DNA of 64,000 nt, taken from the NCBI GenBank assembly GCA_007570785.1, contig ML662442.1, positions 34,457,909 through 34,521,908 on the forward strand. The letters are read 5' to 3'. Below are positions 34,050 through 45,542 of the stretch, piece after piece. The stretch's first letter is position 1. The number at the start of each line of letters is the position of its first letter. The DNA comes from Antilocapra americana (taxonomy: Eukaryota; Chordata; Mammalia; Artiodactyla; Antilocapridae). A model generated the notes under the pieces. That model had not been told where the DNA came from. It saw only the letters and a program-made list of their open reading frames with translations, and made no database searches. The translations under genes and the position numbers were made by a program.

Positions 34050-35830
34050 GTAACAACTGAGGCAGAATTTCCCACCAGTTTAGTAGGATAGAATCTCAAT
34101 CAAAATTAATTTAGTTTAAAGAAAATAGAGAAATATAAAACAAAATTGTTATTATCTTCTTGTAGTATATTTGTCTACAAGGAAAATACTAGAAATGGAG
34201 AGAATTTTTTTTTTAATTGGTGAGTATTCAATAAGATTTGTGATTAACATTTAGAAGTCAGTTGTATTTCTAGATACCAGTAATTATTGTTTTGAATAGT
34301 GTTTACAATAGCAATCAAGACATATATGGTACCTAATGAATAAATGTAACAAAAGATATGCAAATCTTCATGGAGAAATAGGTAACATTTTGTGGAAGTG
34401 TATTTAAATGTAGTATAGAAATACAAGGAGTCACCATGTCATATATAGGAAGACTGTTGCCCATATGTGTACTTCTGATGATTTTATATATATATACACA
34501 CACACACAAAATGCTATATCATTCAAAATCTTAAATGTTTTTGAGAAAATTTAAAAGTTGGCTTTGCGGTAAATATCAGTTTATAAAAGAACAAGAGGCA
34601 TCTTCCAAATACTGAGGTTTTAGTAATTAGGTCAAGCTTGAAAATACAGCTGTACTAATTAGTAGGTATACTACTGGTGCAGGAATAAAGAATAATGCTA
34701 CTAAACAAGCAAAAAATGGAAGAGACTTGAGCTATAATAAAGGAAACATTTTTAAGAATGATGGGATATAGGTATCAGAAGAATGAATGAACAAGCCTTC
34801 AAGATGGCCCTAACCCCTGACTATAATCTGAATATAATAGAACCACCCTACTGAGCAGCATAAGGAGAATTAATAAATAAATACTGTTGCTTCCAGCCAC
34901 CTTGTTGTAGGGTGAATTGTGATGTGTTGCTACATTAACAGAACAGCTCCTTTGTTCCTCATCCTAGGTGTAACTGCAATTACTAGTTGTCTGTTTGTCT
35001 TTAAAGACATTTTGTTAAATTTTCAACAACTTAAAATACTAATGGGCTTATTTAAAAAATGATGGGATAATATACTACTTATACAAAAACTGCTATGGGG
35101 AAAATTGATTATGTGGGAAAAGATAAAATGTTTCTTTATCACATCATGCACAAACAAAATTTAAGAGAGAGAAAAATACATAAGTGTAAACAAGGAAAAA
35201 CTTAAAACCTTTTAGAAAAATATATGAGGGCTATCATTATGACAGTGAACTAGGGAAAATCAGATAAGACACAAAAAGGGTAAATCATAAATTAAAAAGT
35301 GATAAAATATACAACACTGAACCTTCAAAATTTTGTACTACAAATTTTGATAAAGTAAAAGGATAAGCCATAGGGATAGACATTTGCCATATTTATAATA
35401 TAACCATTAAATAACTACTTCCAAATTTATAGTGTCTGTAAATAAAGGAAGAGATAATACAACAGGACTGTGCAAGAGATATAGATAAGCAATTAATAGG
35501 AAATAAAATCTCAAATCATACAGAAAGATAACTCAGCCTCATTAATCACTAAGGGAATGCAAGTTAATACATCGTGAAATACAATCTCATAACATTAGAT
35601 TTCAAAAAACTAACAAGTCTGGCAGTACCAAGGTTGGTGAAGCTCAGAATGTTGAGAACTCTTGGATAATGTTGGTTGGATTATGAAATGGTACAGCTAC
35701 TTTGAAGAACAATTCACAATTTTAGAACATAATTCCTTTGATTCAGGAATTTCACTTATAGGTAGACAAAATATGCATTGTATTCTACATAAGCACTGCT
35801 TGCAATTTCAAAAAATTGAAAAAAAAGTCA
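34050..35830 (+). mobile_element. Ancient L1M relic, ORF2 C-terminal half
   Basis: Sense, heavily decayed. Placed by ordered blocks: 'gggaatgcaagttaatacat', 'ttgtactacaaattttgataa', 'gaaatggtacagctactttg' and 'caggaatttcacttataggt', the conserved ORF2 end. It resumes at 36894 beyond an LTR and SINEs. Confidence 0.6.
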
Positions 35831-35847
35831 GTCAGTAGGAGAGTGTG

Positions 35848-36660
35848 CATATTTGGGGGTCCCATAATCACCCTCAGGTTTAGTAATTTGCTAGAACTGA
35901 ACAGAATTCAGCAAAGCTGTTATGTTCATGGTTAAGATTTATTACAGGGCTTCCCTGATGGCTCAGCAAATAAAGAATCCACCTGCAGTACAGGAAACAC
36001 AGGAGATGCAGGTTTGATCCATGGGTTGTGAAGATCTGCTGGCAGAGGAAATGGCTACCCACTCCAATTTTCTTGCCTGAAAAGTCCCATGGACAAAGGA
36101 GCCTGGCAGACTACATCCCAAAGAATTGCAGAGTCGGACACGACTGAGCAACTAAACACACGCATGCGGTTTATTATGGTGGAAGGATAGAGATTAAAAT
36201 TAGCAACGGAAAAAGGCACATCAGGCAGAGTTCCAGAGACAGCAGGCATGAGTTTCTAGTTGTTCTCTTGCAGTGTAGTAGTACAGACAGCGCTGTTTCT
36301 TCTCACATCGATGGTGACAATATATTCAACTAGGGAAGCTCACCTAAGTCTTAGTATCCAGTGGACACTATTGGATTGTCACGTAAGCTTGGTGGGTGGC
36401 TTGTGTCACTGATCTTAGGCTGACCTTACTCTCTACCCCCTCTATAGATCAGACATTGCATGATTCAGGTCCTCCACCATAAATCACTTTGTTAACATAG
36501 ACTGCCTGGCACCACCCGAGGGCCCTCCATAAACAAGGACACTCTTAGCATGCAGGACACTCCAAGGGCTTAGAGGATACCTCCCAAGAGCTGGACAAAG
36601 GTCAAATCTTTCCTTTGAAAGTGCAGTTGTGAACAGCTCACACTTGCTGAGTTGTCGTTT
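35848..36660 (-). mobile_element. Ancient ERVL/MaLR-type LTR, probable
   Basis: The left part 'tcaccctcaggtttagtaat' then 'agaactgaacagaattcagc' and 'aagatttattacag', and the right part 'aagagctggacaaaggtcaa', follow the antisense of an old mammalian LTR. The family name is uncertain. It splits the L1M and is itself split by a Bov-tA at 35948. An endogenous retroviral relic with no coding capacity. Confidence 0.5.
35948..36163 (+). mobile_element. Bov-tA SINE nested in the LTR
   Basis: Sense copy from 'gggcttccctgatggctcag' to 'gacacgactgagcaactaaa'. The heptamer 'tttatta' on each side is a plausible short target duplication. Confidence 0.92.
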
Positions 36661-36674
36661 CCTATCCAGTGTAT

Positions 36675-36893
36675 AGGCTTCCCTCATAGCTCAGTCGGTA
36701 AAGAATCCTCCTGCAGTGAAGGAGTCTCCCTACAATTCATGAGCCCCCAGTTTGATCCCTGGATTGGGAAGATCCCCTGGAGAAGGAAATGGCAACCCAC
36801 TTCAGTATTCTTGCCTGGGAAATCTCATGGACAGAGGAACCTGGCAGGCATGTCCATGGGGTGGCAAAAGTCGGACATGACTTAGTGTTTAAA
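36675..36893 (+). mobile_element. Bov-tA SINE
   Basis: Sense copy with an insertion of about 15 bases in the head region and a deletion in the 'caggctacagtcc' part. Confidence 0.92.
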
Positions 36894-37490
36894 CCACCAT
36901 ACAGTATATAAATAAATTGTGTTATATTCATATATCTACAAATAACAGTATGGATAAATTTTATAAAATTACTGTTGAGAGAGAAAGCAAACTGGAGGAA
37001 AATGGGTACAGTGCAAGCTCATTTATATAAAGTTAAAAATTATGTAAAATATTATTTGATATGATACATAAATACATAAAAATGTAGAAAGAATGTTATG
37101 GGGAAGGAAATAGCAACCCACTCCAGTATTCTTGCCTAGGAAATCCCATGGATAGAGGAACCTGACAGGCTACAATCCATGGTGTTGCAAGAGTTGAACA
37201 CAACTTAGCAGCTAAACCATCACCACCAGAAAGAGTATTAAAATGTTAATGAGAATAATAAATTCTAATTACAGGCTAGTTTTTAACTCTGGGGACAGAA
37301 ACTGCAATGATCTTCTAGGAAGTACATGGTAGGACATTAATTAAATCAAAATGTTTTATTTCTCTTGCTAGGTGGTGGGTACATGGGTGTTTGTAAATTA
37401 TTATTCAATGGCTAGATATGCATAGACTATTTCAAATTTTTTAAAAAGTAAAATTTTCATATAATTGAGTTTTTTTAGTAAGCATAAGCA
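36894..37490 (+). mobile_element. Ancient L1M relic, 3' end
   Basis: Continuation of 34050-35830: 'acagtatggataaattttat', 'ctcatttatataaagttaaa', then 'ggtggtgggtacatgggtgt' and 'aaattattattcaatg' typical of the L1M 3'UTR. A mariner lies directly after it. Confidence 0.65.
37100..37228 (+). mobile_element. Bov-A monomer
   Basis: Headless SINE monomer from 'ggaaggaaatagcaacccac' to 'cacaacttagcagctaaacc', inside the L1M 3' end. Confidence 0.88.
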
Positions 37491-37492
37491 TA

Positions 37493-38762
37493 TTAGGTTG
37501 GTACAAAAGTAATTGCAGTTTCGGATCATGAGTTTTAAATCTTCATAACTAGTCTCAAACACATCTTTATCAATCAAAATAGGAACCACTACAATCAACA
37601 CAGTTTTGCCAGTGAGAAATAAGTTTGTTTATTCCCGTAGCATGAAAACCTGTGCTTCAGGATTGGGCAAACTCTTGGAAAGCATTTTCTGCCTCTTGCT
37701 GGTTGTGGAAGTGTTTTCCCTGCAAAAAGTTGTTGAGATGCTTGAAGAAATGGTAGTTGGTTGGTGAAAGGTCAAATGAATATGGAGGATGAAGCAAAAC
37801 TTCATAGCCCAATTTTTTCAACTTTTGAAGTGTTTGTTGTGTGGTATGTGGTTGTGTGTTGTCCTGGAGAACAATTGGGCCATTTCTGTTGACCAGTGTT
37901 GGCTGCAGGCTTTGCAGTTTTTGGTGCAGCTCATCAATTTGCTGAGTGTACTTCTCAGATGTAATGAATCCTTTTGCCAGTATTCAGAAAGTTGTAATAT
38001 GTCAGACCAACCACAGAGTACCAAACAGTGACCAGGAGCTTTTTTTGGTGCAAGTTTGGCTTTGAGAAGTGCCTTAAAGCTTCTTCTCAGTCCAACCACT
38101 GAGCTGGTCTTCACCAGTTGTTATATATAGTCCAATTTTCATTGCATGTCACAATCCAATTGAGAAATGGTTCATTGTTGTTGTATAGAATAAAAGAACA
38201 TGACACCTCAAAATGATTTTTTTGATTTGTGGTCAGCTCAAAAGGTGCCCACTTATTGAGCTTTTTCACCTTTCCAATTTGCTTCAAATGCTGAATGACT
38301 GTAGAATGGTTGATGTTGAGTTCTTCAGCAACTTCTCCTGTAGTTTTAAGAGGATCAGTTTTGATGACCCTCTCAGTTGGTGGTTGTCAATATCTGATGG
38401 CTAGCCACTATGCTTCTCATCTTCAAGGCTTTCTTTGCAAAACTTCTTGAACTACCACTGCACTGTACATTTGCTAGCAGTTCCTGGGTCAAATATGTTG
38501 TTGATGTTGAGAGTTGTCTCTGCTGCTTTATGACACATTTGAACTTGAATAAAAAGAATTGCTCAAATTTTCTTTTTGTCTAACATCATTTCTATAGTTT
38601 AAAATAAATATAAAATAAACAGTAAGTAATAAGTAATAAAAATACATAGTGATAAATATGCATTAAAATGATATATAACATAACCACATTTAAGAATGTA
38701 TTCCAATATCAAATGGCAAAGTTCAACAATGCAAAACCACAATTAATATTGCATCAACCTAA
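37493..38762 (-). mobile_element. Hsmar1-like mariner, both ends present
   Basis: A 1270-bp Tc1/mariner DNA transposon. The left end reads 'ttaggttggtacaaaagtaa' and the right end, on the complement, 'ttaggttgatgcaatattaa'. These inverted repeats are about 30 bp and roughly 80% alike. Each end is flanked by TA (37491-37492 and 38763-38764), the duplicated target of this superfamily. Hsmar1-type elements are about 1.29 kb, so this one is almost complete. The transposase lies on the minus strand and is broken. Confidence 0.95.
37570..38589 (-). pseudogene. Mariner transposase, degenerate
   Basis: A 1020-bp region close to the 343-codon length of Hsmar1 transposase. From the start (MMLDKKKI) there is an in-frame TGA at 38563-38565, and further stops and frameshifts follow. 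The DD34D triad positions can be found: the first (in VTCNEN, 38141-38143) is Asn, the second (in LQDN, 37861-37863) is still Asp, the third (in SPTNYHFF, 37756-37758) is Asn. Exactly 34 residues still separate the last two. The C-terminus is recognisable (NNFLQGKHFHNQQEAENAFQ). It cannot make active enzyme. Confidence 0.92.
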
Positions 38763-38764
38763 TA

Positions 38765-39875
38765 CTATAGTTATTTGCTACAAATTGATTTGATTTGTTA
38801 TGATATTCTAAGGAGTTAGGTCTATTTTGGGGATTTGTCATAGGACTGAATCCAACTTCAAGATGGGCAGAAATAAAGCGATACAGAAATTGCCGAGTTT
38901 ATCTACCAACTTCTTTTCATGTGTCTTCTTCATCTTAACTTCTCAAGCACAGAGCCTATGCCTCGTGTTGTTTCTCCTGGCACCCAGTGGGGGAATATTG
39001 AATGCATTGATACATTAATTAAAAATTTATACATGAATGTTTTTGAGGATAACTACTCAATGTAGGGTCCTAAGATAAGGATCATTATGAGACAGATTGG
39101 AAATGGGTTGATTTGGAGAGTATATTCTCTGAATCTCAATGTTGCAGGTATCAAGGATATTGAAGGATCTGGAACAGGGCCTGTTAGTGACTCTTGGCAT
39201 ATGTTCTGGAATAGAGTTGAAGAGAGAGGCTCTTAGATAGATCTCATCAACCTCAAATGTAATATGAAACTAACCCTGGCTTATGCTGAAAATGAAAGGG
39301 CTAATAAATAAGACCCATTTTCATTGATGTTGCCAAATCACAGAAACCAAAGGAGTATTATATGATGATAATTGTCCTAGGATTAAATTTAAAATCCACT
39401 TAGAACCCTTTAGACTGAAACCTCCAGTGAATTGTAATTGGCTGCTATAATTGGCTGAGAGCCTAATTGGCAGATGTACATGGAGAGGGAAGCTTCCAGT
39501 TTGCACTGGTGCCTTGGGGAATGTCTAGTTTGAAGTCCCAGAAAAGAGATTACTTCAGTTCTGCTAACGCTTGAGTTGCTGACAATCAGGTGTGATTTGA
39601 GGGTTACCGGAAAAACATAGCATCTGCCAACCACAGGAAAAAGTCAGACATTGCCCTAGAATCCGAAGCCAGAGAGAAACCATTCCTGCCCATCACACAG
39701 GATTTAGTGTAAATAAATCAGGGCTGTTCTGCCAATCAAGAGGGGTACCCTTTCCCCTGTTGAGGAATAACATGTTACAATTTTAACTAAGTTGGCACTA
39801 GTAAAAGATGATGGGTTATAAAATCATAGGTATAGTGGCATCTAGGATATTGAAATTGAATTTCTTAAGCTACAA
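38765..39875. other. Non-coding sequence, nothing recognised
   Basis: Unique-looking. Open frames at 38827-39018 and 39321-39634 are short and unsupported. Confidence 0.4.
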
Positions 39876-39950
39876 TTGTGTGTGCATAAGTGTGTGTGTG
39901 TGTATGTGTGTGTGTGTGTGTTTGGAGGTGGAGGTGGGGGGTGGTGGTAT
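39876..39950. repeat. (TG)n-rich low-complexity tract
   Basis: TG dinucleotides with a few interruptions, passing into a G-rich 'ggaggtggaggtggggggtg' stretch. Confidence 0.9.
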
Positions 39951-40049
39951 GTGATCTCAATTTTAACTTTCCTGTTATATGGCTGGAAGACTAGTCAGAT
40001 TCTGTAATGGCTGTTGTTTTAAAATCATGACTAAGGAGAATTTAGGATG

Positions 40050-40275
40050 CTGCCTGGTAATAATAAAAACTCAGAGATACTGAATACTGCCTATGTGCTA
40101 GCACCTGATAACCACTTTAGCTGCATTTTGTGGTTTGCTACTAGGAATAGCCTTATGAGGAAATTCAGAAAAGTTGAATAACATACCCACGGTAGCATAG
40201 GTTATGGATCTTCGAACCCATATCTGTCTGACTGTAAAACTCAGGTTGATCTTGATCTTAATGCCATGATGACAG
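40050..40275 (-). mobile_element. MIR SINE
   Basis: Antisense MIR: tail complement 'atactgcctatgtgctagca', 'agccttatgaggaaattcag' core, and head complement 'cttcgaacccatatctgtct'. Confidence 0.65.
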
Positions 40276-40669
40276 TTTTCTCTTTTAGTCACTATTGCTA
40301 TTGGCATACAAGCAGGGCAATTTAGTTTGCAAAATGTGCCTGTTAGGCATTCACAATGGCCTGTTTACTTCAAACAATCCCATGAGAATGAATTAGGTTG
40401 AGTCATATTTTAAATTTTCCAGCAAATGCAAAAAAAATTGGAGAAATATGACTTATCTTTAATCTTCTGATTGAGCCTCCCCCATCCCCCAGTGCCCTGT
40501 TGGATACTGAGCTGAGCTCATGAATGCTGGAACAATAACCATTTCTTGCAGCATTCACTTTCAAAGTCCACAATATAAATGACTAAGTGTATAAAATTTC
40601 CAGAATTTTGCATTAAGAGGAAAGGAAAATTGCATTAAGAGAAGAAAGAAGATTGATGGTACCTTGTCA

Positions 40670-41105
40670 TTTACAAGGGCCTAGCAGGCTAAGTGTATCC
40701 ATGGACTCTCACATTTAATCCTTGCTCTTACACTATATGTGGCTTCCCTGGTGGCTCAGATGGTAAAGAATCTTTCTGCCATGTGGGAGACCTGGGTTCA
40801 ATATCTGGGTTAGGAAGATCCCCTGGAGAAGGGAATGGCAACCCACTTTAGTATTCTGTCTGGAGAATTCCACAGATAGAGGAGCCTGGTGGGCTATAGT
40901 CCATAGGTTTGCAAAGAGTTGGACAGGACTGGGTGACAAACCTGCTCACTTTCATTATACTGTAAAGAGCGGTATTATTGTTTTAGTGTCACTGCTAGTT
41001 AAACTGAGGAACAGAGAGGAAAAATGACATTGCCAATGTCATGTGCCAGCAGTTCAACTCAAGAAGGCAGGCTCGTACCCAGGTGCAACACGGTCTCCAC
41101 TTGAT
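40670..41105 (-). mobile_element. MIR SINE split by Bov-tA
   Basis: Left part 40670-40740 ('ggactctcacatttaatcct') and right part 40955-41105 ('aaactgaggaacagagagga', 'tcgtacccaggtgca') form one antisense MIR, interrupted by the SINE at 40741-40950. Confidence 0.65.
40741..40950 (+). mobile_element. Bov-tA SINE nested in MIR
   Basis: Sense copy starting exactly 'ggcttccctggtggctcaga' and ending after 'ggacaggactgggtgacaaa'. Confidence 0.94.
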
Positions 41106-41225
41106 CAGGCTGATCAAACTGATATGAATAGAACATGGGTTTTAAGGGTGAAGATGAGAGCTGGAGAAAACTCCCAATTCAAGATGTGAATGTAATCCTT
41201 CAAAAAATCCTATGTTAGTAAGGCA

Positions 41226-41251
41226 AAAAAACACAAACAAACAAACAAAAT
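41226..41251. repeat. A-rich (CAAA)n tract
   Basis: Short run of CAAA units after 'ggcaaaaaaacac'. Confidence 0.85.
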
Positions 41252-41684
41252 AACCATAAATGACTTCACTGGTAATATATTGGATTAATTTTTTCATCAT
41301 CTAATGAAAAACATAGTTATTTCAGAAGCTGGGGAGACAGGCAAAGAACTGTCCACAAGGAAGTCCCATGACGCATTTGCTAGTTGAAAAAGAACAACTC
41401 TTGGGGTACTGGGTGAGTAACCATGATTAGACCCTGGGCTTAATTAACCAAGAAAGAAGCAAGTATCTTGAAAAGGACCCTGCCCTCCCTTCCTAACTGA
41501 CCATTTAGTAGACTCTCAATGTTTTTCTCTTCTTTCTTTTTACAGTAGACCCTCAATCTTTTAATTTCTTTCATTTCTAAAGCTGCCCTGCCATTATGAC
41601 CTATTCATAAGATATAGATTTAACAGAAAATGATAGTCTTTTTAAAAAGTGAAACTCTTTTTTTTGCCATTATTATGGTTTCTA

Positions 41685-41900
41685 CATTTATTGATATGTG
41701 TAACAACTATTTAGTAAGCCCCTACTTTTATGCCAGGCTGTCCTTCGAGAACTAGAATTATGGAGGTCAACAAGACAAAGTCCCCACCCATGTGGGGCCT
41801 GTGTCTAATGGGGAAGATAGGAAATAAAATGCAAATTAGATATAGCACCAGACAGGGTCAGGGACATGAAGGAAAGAAAACCATCTCAGTGGAGGAGAAA
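41685..41900 (-). mobile_element. L2-like ancient LINE relic
   Basis: 'tagtaagcccctacttttatgccaggc' and 'gtctaatggggaagatagga' (seen here in part) follow the antisense L2 3' end. The plus open frame at 41730-42023 is a by-product. Confidence 0.45.
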
Positions 41901-42009
41901 CCTGAGCACACTACATGTTGCATGGAATGGGATCATGTAGAGAGCTGGGGAAATGTGTTCAAGGCAGAAGGCATTATTGAGGGTATAACTCAGGGCACAA
42001 AAGAACTGA

Positions 42010-43939
42010 TGAGTTCTCTGTAGAACAAGATCATGGTAATTGTCACATCATATCAGGATTATTTGCTTACTTCCTGTCTGCCTAAGTAGGATGTTAGGAC
42101 ATACTTATTCATTTTTATTGTCAGTAGCTAGCAATAGTTTGGAATCTGGTTGGCACCCAACACCCAACATTCACTAACAAATGAATGAGTCACCATGAAG
42201 TTTTTTTAGCTATAGAAATGTGAATAATCTTACCTAGCTCTGTGTGTTTACTGAGATACACTACATTTCCAACATTTTTTTTAGTAATTTTTATTGAATA
42301 TGGTTAAAGTGATGATGAATGACGTGTCCATGTTCATCAGCATTCTGATGATGATTTTGTTATGTATTTTCATTTATTGGAAAAACTTAAGATATTGAAT
42401 TCACTTTTTTTAGAGACATTATTAAGAACCATGTTAGGATCATTTAGGTTTTGTAATTAAAAATTGTCCAGAGTTTACATTCTAGGAGTACTTTGATATT
42501 CAAATGATCCTGTGAAAATGAATCTTAATGTTTGATCAATTTTTTATTGTGGTATTCAAAACTGAAGTATGAAAGTATTTTTAAAATAAGTATCATAAAA
42601 TGAACTATAACACTAAATATAGATATTCTGAAAATGTGTATTTTAAAATTTCAGTACTCAATTTTTATTTCATTAGTGTGTTTGTAAGTGCCAGTACACT
42701 CTGGAACAATGATAAAAGGAATTTAGAGAATCTGAAAACATACAATGTTTTACTGTACTGTTTGGGATTTTGGAATTAATTGGGTTTGGCCTGACCTATT
42801 TCCATGCTGATAGCTTCCACATGGAAACACAAATGCCAGTATTTCCAGAGCACCATCACTAAAAACCCAAAATAAAAATCTATCAGAAATGGACAGATCT
42901 CTATGAGATAAAATTTATTGATTAGTAACGGACTTAAATCTTTGTTTCATTCTGCTTTTGTCTTCGTGATACTAAGACAGGCTACCTTGTCAAATAGCTA
43001 ACGACACACACAAGTCTATGGTGTTGGTTTGAAGTCAATTTAACTGTTTTCCTTCTGTTTTGGCAAATACACACTGAAGTCATTGCTGTACAAGCCTCCC
43101 ATATTTTCACAAAGCCTGACGGCATAGACATTTGTAACCATCCTTCCCATGGGAAGCTTTTTCTTCTAGAACAAGGATCCCCCCAAAAAGAGTCTGCTTC
43201 AAATTCCCATCCTCATCTCTCTTTACTCCCTTAGCTGAGACTGACAATAAGGAGAGGGAAAACGGCAAGGATGACATTTCTACTCTCAACAGATTTACAT
43301 CTTAAAGGAGAGGGCCTCATTTAAAGTAGTAATTCTATTTGTCTATTTTTTCCTTAAGCTTTCTCTTTCCTATCTTAAAAAAAAAAATGAATAGCTATCA
43401 ATAAGACTGAGTTTCAGGGAAAAACTGTTACTATAGAAGGCTAGCCAGATGACCAAGACTCAGATGGTTTTTAGAAACCCTTTATATAGACCTTGTGGTA
43501 ACAGGCTCCTTAGGGAGCATCTCAATTAGAGATAAGTTCTGTTACTGTACTTAAGTCCAGCATTGTTTCCACGCATCTACATGAAGAATTTTATGCTCCT
43601 GAATTCCTTTGGGCCTTGGACTTTATTTTTATCTATTCTACATGGAAGACTTATTTTTTTTAAAAGCTTCCATTGCTAGTAATTGTTTTACTGGCTTTAT
43701 AGATAAAGATGCAGGAACACAATTCTCTTTATAGATTAAAAATTACCTTTTCATATTCTGAAATCACTGAAGGGATTGATTTCTATACCTTGGGTTTTTT
43801 TGGTATTTAATTGTGGTCTAGCCGCTCAAGATTCATGAAAACAAAACAAAATGTTGTCATCATTGATAGTAATTTGAAAGGAGAATTTCACGTTCATGTT
43901 ACATTCTTGCAGAACCAAATACGCTAGTAAGCAAAAAGT
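42010..43939. other. Repeat-poor non-coding sequence
   Basis: No repeat I can name. AT-rich with scattered A and T runs. The minus frame at 43107-43289 is unsupported. Confidence 0.4.
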
Positions 43940-44480
43940 CATAAAATAAGCTTAATAAACCTTCATATTGAGGCAAAGTTAACATTTGTCACTTGGCAAC
44001 TGGATAAAAATTCAACTCACAAGACAGAATTTGGGCTGCAATCAATGCTTATGAAAACCACGTGCAGTTTGTGCAAACCCTGCTGGATTTGGCAGCGTTG
44101 GGAGTCAGCTGTGATTCCTGAGCATAATAAATGCATTGGTTTGAATTCTCCTGTCTGTTGTATGTGAGGTTTGTCTGGAGCTCATTCAGATTCAAGATGC
44201 AGTTTAAGATAGAATTACGAGGGGGAACTGAAGGAAAGAAGAAAAAAAAAAAACCTCCCATTTGAAATGCTTTTATTGGAGGATGGCCTTACTAGGTGAT
44301 TGTTCCTCTGGACATATGTCAGTTTCAGAAATGAAAACAGCATTGCCTACTTTGGTTAAGATTCCACCCACAGAAACTGCTCCATCCTTATCAGACTCAG
44401 CTTCAGCAGCGGATGAAATCTTAGTCCTTTTTGGAAGGGGAATCATCTGGTCTCCTGTTGCTAAAATAGTCTAGAGATTA
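43940..44480. other. Candidate conserved non-coding element
   Basis: Repeat-free sequence of balanced composition with E-box-like 'cacgtg' (44059-44064) and 'cagctg' (44107-44112) sites. It looks unlike the surrounding AT-rich DNA. Overlapping open frames on both strands (44049-44474) are short and lack coding signs. Conservation is only a guess from texture. Confidence 0.25.
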
Positions 44481-45311
44481 CTCATTTACTTCTCTGCAAT
44501 TATAGCCATCTGATCCTTTGAAATTGTGGAAGGGTGAGATAATGACATGACTGTAAAACAAATCCATATTGAAGAGCCCAGTATTTAAAATTCCCTGTGT
44601 TCACATGCTGGAGGTTTACTTGTGAGCTGATGGCACATCACAGATAATCATCAAATAGGGTTATCAACTTAGTATCTGGACAAAGAATGAAAACAGGAAA
44701 TAACATTCTATTATAAACTCCTAGTTGTTGAATATAGGAAACACTTAAAACATATCAAGCACCCTTAGTAATCTTTTCAGTAAAATATATACAAATACAG
44801 TGGAGCACCCTCTACAGAGTCCTTTCCAGTCAAATGAAAAGGTCATTTTTTTTTTTAAACAAATAAGACTTTGGAAAATTCAAAGCAAGTAGGCCAAATG
44901 ATAGCATGACATTCTGAAGACAAGGAATGGTGCTGCTCCTCCTCTGTTTTTTCTGCTCTCAGACCACCTTCTCATCTCTTTTGCTTTTCGACAACAAAGC
45001 CCCAGCATGGTGAGTTGGATTTTCATGAAAATATGTCCACGAGCCAGAACTGCCACTGTTAAATGTGAATACTTCCTTTATAAAAGATATCTAAGGTGTC
45101 ATTCCAGACCCATTATTTATTTTTTTTTAAATTTAATGTACTGATGAATAAAGAACATTACATTAGGATATAGGTTCAGCTGTATACTCATCACTGAACT
45201 TTCTATATATCTGGGTGTTAGTTTCTTTTTTGGAAATTGAAGGTACCTGCTAGACTTATGTCAAGAAGTTACTAGATCAATCACAGTGAAGTAAGTGTTT
45301 TGTGAGTTGCG
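44481..45311. other. Non-coding sequence
   Basis: AT-rich with short A and T runs. Nothing recognised. Confidence 0.4.
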
Positions 45312-45321
45312 AAGTGCTATA

Positions 45322-45532
45322 TTTGTTGTTGTTTAGTTGCAAAGTCGTGTCCGACTCTTGAGATCCCATGGACTATAGTCTGCTAGGCTCCTCTGTCCAT
45401 GGGATTTTCCAGGCAAGAATACTGGAATGGGTTGCCATTTCCTACTCTAGGGGATCTTCCTGACCCAGCGATAGAACCTGGGTCCAGCATTGGTGGGTAG
45501 ATTCTTTACCACTGAGTCACCAGGGAAGCCCA
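45322..45532 (-). mobile_element. Bov-tA SINE with target-site duplication
   Basis: Full antisense copy, preceded by GTT repeats (its tail complement). Flanked by 'aagtgctata' (45312-45321) and 'aagtactata' (45533-45542). Confidence 0.95.
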
Positions 45533-45542
45533 AAGTACTATA

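Noticed and set aside
37493..37525. miR-548-type microRNA from the mariner end
   Set aside because: The end resembles the MADE1 termini that gave rise to miR-548, but here the two inverted repeats are 1.2 kb apart and cannot form a short hairpin.
37789..38114. Open frames on both strands within the mariner as small proteins
   Set aside because: The plus frame is antisense, and the minus frame is partly out of register with the transposase. Both are by-products of the decayed transposase.
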